Assembly: GCF_000025985.1 (NCBI RefSeq)
Contig: NC_003228.3
Span: 744,001 to 808,000 of the forward strand
From: Bacteroides fragilis NCTC 9343
Lineage (GTDB): Bacteria; Bacteroidota; Bacteroidia; Bacteroidales; Bacteroidaceae
Length of the DNA stretch: 64,000 nt
Direction of reading: 5' to 3'
Positions 53,294-64,000 of this stretch are shown in pieces. Under the pieces are notes generated by a model. It did not search any database and was not told the origin of the DNA. It saw only the letters and a program-made list of their open reading frames with translations. Numbering within the stretch: the stretch's first letter is position 1; the number at the start of each line of letters is the position of its first letter. The position numbers and the translations under genes are program-made.

Positions 53294-56200
53294 ATGAGAG
53301 AACGAAAATTAGTAGAAAGAGCCGTAAGGATTTCAGGGATGTTTGTCCTTCTTTCGGGTATGGGACTTCAACCTTGCCTTGCTTCTCACAGCTACAATGC
53401 AGCATCTGCCGGAGTGGTGCAGGTAGAACAGCAGAAACAGAAAATAACCGGTTGTGTTCTTGACGTCACGGGTTCTCCGCTTCCCGGGGCTTCTGTATTG
53501 GTAAAGGGTGCTCCCGGACGTGGAGCAATCACCGATATGGATGGTAACTTCTCGGTTGAAGCGGAACAGGGAGAGCAACTTGAGATCTCCTTTATTGGAA
53601 TGGAAACACAAGTCGTGACCGTTTCCGCAAAGACCCGTCTGCAGATCACCCTGAAAGAGGACAGCAAAACCTTGGACGAAGTCGTGGTGGTGGGTTATGG
53701 TACACAAAAGAAAGCCAACCTCACCGGAGCCGTAGCCAGTGTTTCGGCAGAGACATTGGAGAGTCGCCCGATCACCAATCTTAGCCAGGGACTACAGGGT
53801 ATGATCGGTAACCTGAACATTTCCGCCGACAACGGTGCACCGGGCAAAGGATACGGGTTCAACGTTCGTGGTACTACATCTATAAACTCTTCCGGACCCT
53901 TGGTACTGGTCGATGGTGTGCAGATGGATCCCAACATGATCAATCCGGCCGATGTGGAAAGCGTATCGGTATTGAAGGATGCGGCTTCGGCTTCTATTTA
54001 CGGAACACAGGCAGCCTATGGTGTCGTGCTGATTACCACCAAGAAAGGTAAAGACGAGAAAGCCAAGATCTCGTTCTCGTCCAACTGGTCTGTCAATTCG
54101 CCTACACGTAAACCGGAGTACATGGATTCGTGGACATTTGCCAATTTCCATAATCTGACCAACCGCAACTCGGGTGGAGGCGATTACTACGATAAGAACT
54201 ATATGGATCATATCTATGCCTATTATACCGACCCGAAACACAATCTGCCGGTATTCATCGATCCGTCCAATCCCAACAAGTATCTGTATTGCGGCAACAC
54301 CGACTGGATAGATGAAACCATCAAAGACAACACCCTGATGCAGCAGTACACCCTGTCTCTCAACGGAGGTTCGGGCAAGACCGCCTATTACGGTTCGATA
54401 GGTTTCCTCGACCAAGGGGGAACACTGAAACATTATGACGATAAGTACCGCCGTTTCAATGTCAACCTGAACCTGACTTCGGACGTCACCAATTGGTTGC
54501 AGGTGCGGTTGAAGACCGTCTACAACAACACTTACCGGGATGCTCCTTACGGAAGTAACAACAGTGACGAGACAGCACAGATCAACAGTGCATTCTACGG
54601 TGCCGACCTTCGTCCGATGATGCCGGTATATCATCCGGACGGAAACTTTTCCGGTCAGGGCAGTTGGACGAATATGGTGGCTACCCAGGCCATTTCGGGC
54701 GAGCGCAAGAATAAGGAGAACGACCTTTGGCTGACCGGCGGTTTAAAAATCACTCCGCTGAAGGACTGGACCATCAATGTGGACTATACCTATAATATGT
54801 ATATCCTCTCGAAGAAGCAGCACGGTAAAGAGATATTGGAGCATACGGCCAATCCGGACATTGTAACCGTATTCCCGCATACCACTCCGAGCCGCGTGAA
54901 GTTTACCACCGACGACAACTATTACCAGACGTTCAATGCCTATACCGACTACTCCAAGTCTTTGGGTAAACACAACATTAAACTGTTGCTGGGATATAAT
55001 TACGAAACCAAGAGCTACCGCTGGTTCAATGCCGAACGCGAGAACCTGATCAGTAATGATCTTGCCGGTCTGGGACAGGCTTATGGAGAGAAGTACAACG
55101 GGAGCGGCCAGCACTCCTGGGCCACTATGGGATATTTTGCCCGTATCAATTATAACTACGATGAACGCTATCTTCTGGAGTTGAACGGACGTTATGACGG
55201 TTCTTCCAAGTTCCCCAAGGACAAGCGTTTCGTATTCTTCCCCTCCGTATCGGCTGCCTGGAGAATTTCGAGCGAGGCTTTCTTCGAACCTGCCAAGAAG
55301 ATTGTAGATGAACTCAAGATCAGGGCCTCTTATGGTTCGTTGGGCAATCAGTCGGTTGGCGGCGACTATCCTTATATCGCTACCATGGGCACCAATGGCG
55401 AGATGGGATACCTGGTGGACGGAAAGAAAATAGCCAGCGTGAGTCCCGGCGGTATCGTCAGTCCTTACCTGACTTGGGAGACTGTACGCCAGATTGACTT
55501 GGGTCTCGACTGGGCATTGCTGAACAGCCGCCTGTATGGAACCTTCGACTGGTACATGCGGAAGACACTCGATATGGTGACCAACGGTACACCGCTTCCT
55601 GCCGTACTGGGAACAGGAGCTCCGCAGGCCAATACTGCCGACCTGAAAACAACCGGTTGGGAGCTTTCAATGGGATGGAGAGACCGGGTGAACAAAGACT
55701 TTTCGTATGACGTAAGTTTCGTATTGTCCGACTATCAGGCAGAAATCACGAAGTTCAATAATCCGCAGAATTTGCTCTCTACCCATTATGTAGGCAAAAA
55801 GTGGGGTGAGATCTGGGGATTGGTAACCGAAGGACTTTTCCAGTCGGCAGAAGAGGTAAGTGCCCATGCCGATCAGTCGGAGATCTATGGCGGTGGCTGG
55901 TATCCGGGTGATGTGAAGTACAAAGACCTGAACGGTGACGGCAAGATAAACAAGGGAAAGAATACGCTTGACGATCCGGGTGACCAAAAGATTATCGGTA
56001 ACAGCGAACCGCGTTACAGTTATGGTATTAAAGGCGGATTGCAGTGGCGCGACTTTGACTTTGATGTATTCTTCCAGGGCATCGGCAAGAAGGATGTAGT
56101 GTTGGGAGGCAACCAGTTCTGGGGCTTCGGCAACGAATGGCATGTACCTTTCAAACATGCACTCGACTCATGGACCGAAGATAACCGCAATGCTTACTTC

Positions 56201-56479
56201 CCCCGGTCTACCTACGACAACGTGACCGGTAACCGTGAAACGCAGACCCGTTATCTCCAGAATGCCGCTTATCTGCGCCTGAAGTCTATCACATTGGGAT
56301 ATTCTTTGCCGAAAGCGCTCCTGGCCAAGTGGAAGATAGATCATGTGCGTTTTTACGTAAGCGGACAAAACCTGCTGACGTTCGATCACCTGTTTGACAT
56401 ATACGACCCCGAAACAGTGAGTCTCAGCACTTATCCGCTGACTAAGTCTGTTTCATTCGGATTAAACATTACCCTCTAA
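53294..56479 (+). CDS. SusC/RagA-family TonB-dependent outer-membrane transporter
   Basis: 1061 residues. After a signal sequence comes the carboxypeptidase-regulatory-like domain (about 50-115, ITGCVLDVTGSPLPGASVLV), the TonB-box region DEVVVVGYGTQKKANLTGAV, the plug with NVRGTTSINSSGPLVLVDGV and SVLKDAASASIYGTQAAYGV, and a 22-strand barrel ending in the terminal strand TKSVSFGLNITL. It imports glycan fragments with its SusD partner, 13 bp downstream. It has no N-terminal STN domain visible, so it does not signal to an anti-sigma factor; control fits the membrane regulator upstream. Confidence 0.96.
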   Translation: MRERKLVERAVRISGMFVLLSGMGLQPCLASHSYNAASAGVVQVEQQKQKITGCVLDVTGSPLPGASVLVKGAPGRGAITDMDGNFSVEAEQGEQLEISFIGMETQVVTVSAKTRLQITLKEDSKTLDEVVVVGYGTQKKANLTGAVASVSAETLESRPITNLSQGLQGMIGNLNISADNGAPGKGYGFNVRGTTSINSSGPLVLVDGVQMDPNMINPADVESVSVLKDAASASIYGTQAAYGVVLITTKKGKDEKAKISFSSNWSVNSPTRKPEYMDSWTFANFHNLTNRNSGGGDYYDKNYMDHIYAYYTDPKHNLPVFIDPSNPNKYLYCGNTDWIDETIKDNTLMQQYTLSLNGGSGKTAYYGSIGFLDQGGTLKHYDDKYRRFNVNLNLTSDVTNWLQVRLKTVYNNTYRDAPYGSNNSDETAQINSAFYGADLRPMMPVYHPDGNFSGQGSWTNMVATQAISGERKNKENDLWLTGGLKITPLKDWTINVDYTYNMYILSKKQHGKEILEHTANPDIVTVFPHTTPSRVKFTTDDNYYQTFNAYTDYSKSLGKHNIKLLLGYNYETKSYRWFNAERENLISNDLAGLGQAYGEKYNGSGQHSWATMGYFARINYNYDERYLLELNGRYDGSSKFPKDKRFVFFPSVSAAWRISSEAFFEPAKKIVDELKIRASYGSLGNQSVGGDYPYIATMGTNGEMGYLVDGKKIASVSPGGIVSPYLTWETVRQIDLGLDWALLNSRLYGTFDWYMRKTLDMVTNGTPLPAVLGTGAPQANTADLKTTGWELSMGWRDRVNKDFSYDVSFVLSDYQAEITKFNNPQNLLSTHYVGKKWGEIWGLVTEGLFQSAEEVSAHADQSEIYGGGWYPGDVKYKDLNGDGKINKGKNTLDDPGDQKIIGNSEPRYSYGIKGGLQWRDFDFDVFFQGIGKKDVVLGGNQFWGFGNEWHVPFKHALDSWTEDNRNAYFPRSTYDNVTGNRETQTRYLQNAAYLRLKSITLGYSLPKALLAKWKIDHVRFYVSGQNLLTFDHLFDIYDPETVSLSTYPLTKSVSFGLNITL

Positions 56480-56492
56480 TACGATAACGATT

Positions 56493-58175
56493 ATGAAAAA
56501 GAATAAGATATTACTGATAGCGGCAGTGGCATGTACTTCCATGTTCTCTTCCTGCTCCGATTTACTGGACTTGTATCCCGAAGATTCTCTCTCGGATCCG
56601 AAATTCTGGACAAGTGTACAAGACCTTGAACTTTATGCCAACGGCTTTTACGGTATTTTACCGGGGGCGCAGGGACCTGGTGCCGATGATGAATCGGACT
56701 GTTACGTGAACGAGAAACCGAAGACCTGGATCTTCAATCTTGAAACGATTCCTACTTCCGGTGGCGGATGGGGAAATGGAGACTGGGGAAACATCCGTTC
56801 CTGCAACTATTTTATGGCTCGTTACAAACAGGTGAAAGGGGATGAAAGCCAGATTAACCGTTCGGTAGCCGTGGTCCGCTTCTTCCGTGCCTGGGAGTAT
56901 GTGTACAAAGTGAAACGCTTTGGCGATGTGCCCTGGTATGAAACCGAGTTGCAGATGGACTCCGAAGAACTGTACAAGGGACGTGATTCCAGAAAAGTCG
57001 TGTTCACACACATCCTGGAAGATCTCGATTTTGCCATCGAACACCTTCCGAAGCCTAATGAAACCAAAACCGGCAATATGCATAAGTATGCTGCGTTGGC
57101 TTTCAAGTCGAGAGCTTGCCTCTACGAAGCGTCTTTCCGTAAGTATCACGGACTGGGCGACTACGAAGAGTTGTATCGTGAAGCAGCTGATGCAGCCGCA
57201 CAGGTGATCGAAGAGGGAGGTTACTCCATCTATAAGACCGATAAGCCTTTACAGGATTATTACAACCTGTTTGTACAGGAAGATTTAGCCTCCAATAGCG
57301 AGTGTATCATGCCCAGGGTTTATATCACCAAGCTATTGATGCACAACAACACCCGCCAGATGGAAGAGTCGTATACAGGTCTGAGCCGTGCCATGTTCGA
57401 ACAATACCTATGTGCCGATGGTCTGCCCACCGCAGTCAGTCCGGGATACGAGGAGGCCGACATGCCGATGGATGAGTTGATGCAGCGTGATCCGCGCCTG
57501 CGCCAGACGATCGATAATCCGGAACTTCCTTTTAAGGTGCTGAGCGATGGTACGAAACAGTTCAATGCCCTTCCCATAATAGATACCAAATATTGTACTA
57601 CCGGATATTACGTGATGAAGTATCACTCTACCGATCCCGAACAGTGGAACATCGGGCAGTCTACACTGGATGTGTTTATCTTCCGTTATGCCGAGGTGCT
57701 GTTGAACTATGCCGAGGCGAAAGCCGAATTGGGTGAATGTACCCAGGAGGTATTGGACCAGACTGTCAATGAACTGAGAGACCGTGTAGAAATGCCGCAT
57801 CTGAAAGTAAATGTCGGTTTCACCGATCCGAACTGGCCGGATTATGGTTATGAACTCTCTCCGCTGCTTTACGAAATCCGCCGCGAGCGTGCAGTCGAGT
57901 TGGTAGGCGAAGGCTTCCGTTGGGATGACATTGTACGCTGGAAAGCCGGCAAGTTGCTGGAAGCACCGAAGAGTATGCTTGGAATGAAAGTATCGGATAA
58001 GCTGAAAGAGCAGTACGACTCCTTCTCCCGTGAATTGACGCAGGACAATCTGCTGATTGTTTATCCGGACAGGACAACCCGCAAATGGGACGATAAACTC
58101 TATCTGCATCCGTTGCCTATCGACGAGACAACGATGAATCCGAACTTGTTACCCAATAATCCCGGATGGGAATAA
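56493..58175 (+). CDS. SusD/RagB-family glycan-binding lipoprotein
   Basis: 560 residues with lipobox MFSSCSDLL. The SusD family layout is present: LDLYPEDSLSDPKFWTSVQD, helical TPR-like repeats (RFFRAWEYVYKVKRFGDVPW), and the C-terminal block RYAEVLLNYAEAKAELGE, IRRERAVELVGEGFRWDDI and PIDETTMNPNLLPNNPGW. It caps the SusC barrel at the cell surface and binds the glycan. Confidence 0.96.
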   Translation: MKKNKILLIAAVACTSMFSSCSDLLDLYPEDSLSDPKFWTSVQDLELYANGFYGILPGAQGPGADDESDCYVNEKPKTWIFNLETIPTSGGGWGNGDWGNIRSCNYFMARYKQVKGDESQINRSVAVVRFFRAWEYVYKVKRFGDVPWYETELQMDSEELYKGRDSRKVVFTHILEDLDFAIEHLPKPNETKTGNMHKYAALAFKSRACLYEASFRKYHGLGDYEELYREAADAAAQVIEEGGYSIYKTDKPLQDYYNLFVQEDLASNSECIMPRVYITKLLMHNNTRQMEESYTGLSRAMFEQYLCADGLPTAVSPGYEEADMPMDELMQRDPRLRQTIDNPELPFKVLSDGTKQFNALPIIDTKYCTTGYYVMKYHSTDPEQWNIGQSTLDVFIFRYAEVLLNYAEAKAELGECTQEVLDQTVNELRDRVEMPHLKVNVGFTDPNWPDYGYELSPLLYEIRRERAVELVGEGFRWDDIVRWKAGKLLEAPKSMLGMKVSDKLKEQYDSFSRELTQDNLLIVYPDRTTRKWDDKLYLHPLPIDETTMNPNLLPNNPGWE

Positions 58176-58184
58176 ACATTTAAA

Positions 58185-59150
58185 ATGAGAAGAATCATGA
58201 AACAGAACATACTGAAGGCAGCCATTCTGGCTGCCGGATTCTGCTGCACAGTGGGATGCAGTGACAATGACAGCGATCTGACCATCTACATACCCGATGC
58301 GGGAACTGCCGTGAAAGCCAATTTCTACATTGAAGACGAGCCGTATGTGCAGACTTTTAATGTGGCCGTTACTCCCGAAACCTATCCGCAACTGACGGAA
58401 TACGGACTGCCTAATGATGCTGTGGTACATCTGCAAGCCGATCCGGGCAAGGTAGACGAGTATAACGCGAAGAACGGAACCGAATATGAACTGCTGCCGG
58501 AAGCCGCTTACGACCTGACTGAAGAGGTATTGGTAAAAGCCGGGACACCGAAGTCTGAGGAAGCCGTAATCACGGTTCATGCAAAAGGTAACATCGAGGC
58601 GTTCAAGGAGTATCTGCTGCCCGTAAGCATTACTTCGGTGGAGGGAGCGGTAGCCGATCATTGCTGTCAGACCATCTACTTCATCTTCAGAGGTTCGATG
58701 GATGCCAGCAACATGGAGTTGCTCGACCGTACCGGATGGGAAGCATTGAGTGCTTCGTCCGAAGAGCCGAAAGAGGGCGATTGGGGACACAGCGGACTGA
58801 AAGAAGCTTGTCTGGATGGCGATCTGAATACTTTCTGGGGTACCGACTGGAGTACTCAGCATCCGCAACCACCTCACTGGATTGTTATTGACCTGAAGAA
58901 AACAACCCATATCCAGGGATTCGCTTGCCAGGCACGTGAAGAGGGGTATGACGGGCCGAAAGAGGTGACTGTGGAAGTGAGCGATGATAATGCCACCTGG
59001 ACGGTAGCCGCTAAGTTTAAAGATATTCCGGCACAGGGTGAGTTCCGATCCTTCCTGCCCGCTGCTGTAGATGGACGCTACCTGAAGGTAACCATCACAG
59101 CCGTGAACGGCGGACCGCATGTGACGATAAGCGAACTTAATTTATTCTGA
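58185..59150 (+). CDS. Surface glycan-binding lipoprotein: DUF1735 + F5/8 type C domain
   Basis: 321 residues; lipobox TVGCSDND. ATG at 58185 or 58197 both give a signal. About 30-165 is a DUF1735-type beta domain (VQTFNVAVTPETYPQLTEYG). About 175-321 is an F5/8 type C (discoidin, CBM32-like) domain: LKEACLDGDLNTFWGTDW, HWIVIDLKKTTHIQGFACQA and RYLKVTITAVNGGPHVTISE. It probably serves as the extra surface binding protein of the locus. It lies 9 bp after susD. Confidence 0.85.
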   Translation: MRRIMKQNILKAAILAAGFCCTVGCSDNDSDLTIYIPDAGTAVKANFYIEDEPYVQTFNVAVTPETYPQLTEYGLPNDAVVHLQADPGKVDEYNAKNGTEYELLPEAAYDLTEEVLVKAGTPKSEEAVITVHAKGNIEAFKEYLLPVSITSVEGAVADHCCQTIYFIFRGSMDASNMELLDRTGWEALSASSEEPKEGDWGHSGLKEACLDGDLNTFWGTDWSTQHPQPPHWIVIDLKKTTHIQGFACQAREEGYDGPKEVTVEVSDDNATWTVAAKFKDIPAQGEFRSFLPAAVDGRYLKVTITAVNGGPHVTISELNLF

Positions 59151-59178
59151 TATACAAAACTGTAAAATAGACGAACAC

Positions 59179-60630
59179 ATGAATCTAAGAAATTTCTTTT
59201 TAGCGGCGGGAATCGCTGCTGTAGCGGTACCTGTATGGGGGCAAAAGGCCCCCGAACCCTACGGGCTGACTCCCAGTGCGAGACAGGTAGAGTGGTATAA
59301 CCGGGAGATGATCGCTTTCTTTCACTTCGGTATCAATACCTTTGAGGAGTATGTAAACGAAGGGGACGGACGTGCTCCGGCAGCTATATTCAATCCTACG
59401 GCCCTCGATTGCGGACAGTGGATGCGTACCCTTCAGTCGGCCGGTATCCCCAGTGCCATCATTACAGCCAAACATGCCGATGGGTTTTGCCTTTGGCCCA
59501 GTAAATATACGGATTATGGAGTGAAGAACTCTGCCTGGAAGAATGGAAAGGGAGACGTTGTGCGCGAGTTTGTGGATGCTTGCGAGGAGTATGGCATTAA
59601 GGCGGGCATCTATCTGGGTCCGCACGACCGGCACGAGCATCTTTCTCCCCTTTATACTACGGAGAAGTACAAGCAGTATTATGGTCACCAGTTGGAAGAA
59701 TTGATGGGTGACTATGGAAAAGTCTGGGAAACTTGGTGGGACGGTGCCGGAGCAGACGAACTGACTACTCCCGTCTATACTCATTGGTATAAGATTGTGC
59801 GAGAGAAGCAACCGGACTGTGTCATTTTCGGGACCAAGAACTCGTATCCTTTTGCCGATGTGCGTTGGATGGGAAATGAGTCCGGCAAAGCCGGTGATCC
59901 TTGTTGGTCGACTACCGACTCTGTATGCGTCAGAGATGAATGGAAGAACTATGAAGGGCTGAACGAAGGAGTAAAAGGCGGTGATGCATATATCCCTGCC
60001 GAAACCGATGTATCGATCCGTCCCAGTTGGTTTTATCATGCTGAGGAAGACAGCCGCGTGAAAAGCGTAAAGGAACTTTGGGATATTTATTGCACTTCTG
60101 TCGGTCACAACAGTGTGTTGCTGCTCAACTTCCCGCCTGATCGTCGCGGACTGATTCATCCTACCGATTCACTTCATGCTGCCTTGTTGAAGCAGGGATT
60201 GGATGAAACCTTCGGAAACAATCTGTTGGCTAAGGCCAAGGTGAAAGCAACGAACGGACGCGGAGGTAAATTCCGTCCGGAGTTCCTGACAGACAACAAT
60301 AAGGAAACTTATTTTGCCGGCCGAGACGGAGCCAAAACCTCGGACATCGTTTTCACTCTTCCCCGGCAGACAGAGTTCGACTGCCTGATGATTCAGGAAG
60401 TGATCGAATTGGGACACCGCACGACGAAGTGGAGTGTGGAATACTCTAATGATGGCCGTAACTGGACCCCGATACCGGAAGCAACCGATAAGCAGACGGT
60501 GGGGTATAAATGGATCGTACGTTTCGAACCGGTAAAAGCCAAACAGGTACGTCTTCGTATCCTCGACGGATTTGCCTGTCCTGCTATCCATACATTCGGA
60601 GTGTACAAACAATCGGCTTTATTTCAGTAA
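59179..60630 (+). CDS. GH29 alpha-L-fucosidase with C-terminal F5/8-like domain
   Basis: 483 residues, signal peptide ending near VPVWGQ. The GH29 barrel is clear: MIAFFHFGINTFEEYVNEGD, TAKHADGFCLWPSKYTDYG, GIKAGIYLGPHDRHEHLSPL and VWETWWDGAGADE, which carries the likely nucleophile Asp. The last 140 residues form a discoidin-like beta domain (FVLPRQTEFDCLMIQEVIE-like, ending IHTFGVYKQSALFQ). It removes terminal alpha-L-fucose from host-type glycans, in the periplasm or at the surface. Confidence 0.93.
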   Translation: MNLRNFFLAAGIAAVAVPVWGQKAPEPYGLTPSARQVEWYNREMIAFFHFGINTFEEYVNEGDGRAPAAIFNPTALDCGQWMRTLQSAGIPSAIITAKHADGFCLWPSKYTDYGVKNSAWKNGKGDVVREFVDACEEYGIKAGIYLGPHDRHEHLSPLYTTEKYKQYYGHQLEELMGDYGKVWETWWDGAGADELTTPVYTHWYKIVREKQPDCVIFGTKNSYPFADVRWMGNESGKAGDPCWSTTDSVCVRDEWKNYEGLNEGVKGGDAYIPAETDVSIRPSWFYHAEEDSRVKSVKELWDIYCTSVGHNSVLLLNFPPDRRGLIHPTDSLHAALLKQGLDETFGNNLLAKAKVKATNGRGGKFRPEFLTDNNKETYFAGRDGAKTSDIVFTLPRQTEFDCLMIQEVIELGHRTTKWSVEYSNDGRNWTPIPEATDKQTVGYKWIVRFEPVKAKQVRLRILDGFACPAIHTFGVYKQSALFQ

Positions 60631-60639
60631 AAACAATAG

Positions 60640-64000
<3,361 letters not shown>

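Noticed and set aside
53792..54634. 280-codon reverse frame within susC
   Set aside because: Antisense to conserved SusC plug and barrel sequence; no protein-like motif.
58149..59120. 323-codon reverse frame opposite the DUF1735/F5-8C gene
   Set aside because: The forward frame has a lipobox and recognised domains; the reverse frame has neither a signal nor motifs.

Overview
The window is a stretch of a Bacteroides-type chromosome, most likely from the B. fragilis group. The evidence is the gene families (SusC/SusD pair, GH92/GH29/GH2 enzymes, six-bladed-propeller and BACON-domain lipoproteins, a BF0631-type metalloprotease), the lack of strong Shine-Dalgarno sequences, and many promoters fitting the Bacteroides sigma-ABfr pattern TTTG/TTG - about 20 nt - TAnnTTTG. 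Both ends cut genes: an RND efflux adaptor on the left and a GH2 beta-galactosidase on the right. I saw no rRNA, tRNA, CRISPR array, transposase or integrase.

Region 1 (1-9.5 kb, minus strand) is an accessory peptide locus. A GT-B-like protein with a PqqD-like tail, a double GT2 glycosyltransferase, an unannotated 42-codon ORF, a 112-residue double-glycine precursor, a CPBP protease, a C39-peptidase ABC exporter and a HlyD adaptor lie in one direction. I read it as a candidate glycosylated secreted-peptide system. No radical SAM maturase is seen. A gene-poor, repeat-rich kilobase follows.

Region 2 (9.5-22.7 kb) holds rsgA, frr, pyrH and a MATE exporter. Between frr and pyrH sits a five-gene operon on the minus strand: a GrpE-like protein, a truncated Hsp70, a 931-residue membrane protein with repeated modules, an L,D-transpeptidase and an SH3/multi-membrane protein. 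This chaperone-envelope operon is the strongest candidate for an undescribed system. A propeller lipoprotein faces away from it.

Region 3 (22.8-35.2 kb) is mostly housekeeping: GH16 enzyme, TPR protein, secreted metalloprotease, birA, MmcQ/YjbR and YraN proteins, tadA, pssA, psd, dnaE and trxA.

Region 4 (35.4-45.1 kb) is a MoxR operon (SpoIIM-like, membrane protein, DUF4129-like, DUF4350-like, MoxR, DUF58) divergent from an RDD gene. The divergent promoter is duplicated at an exact 820-bp offset, with complementary decay of the two copies. tsaE, an Imm17-like gene and an orphan metal permease follow.

Region 5 (45.2-64 kb) has an M28 peptidase and a lipoprotein, then a polysaccharide utilisation locus: GH92 mannosidase, a membrane-spanning one-component regulator (LamG-like/Kelch sensor outside, winged helix plus BTAD-like domain inside), SusC, SusD, a DUF1735/F5-8C lipoprotein, GH29 fucosidase and GH2 galactosidase with an N-terminal ricin-like domain. 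Shared TTAACCC-type motifs precede the GH92 gene and susC, suggesting one operator set. Host glycans carrying mannose, fucose and galactose are the likely target.
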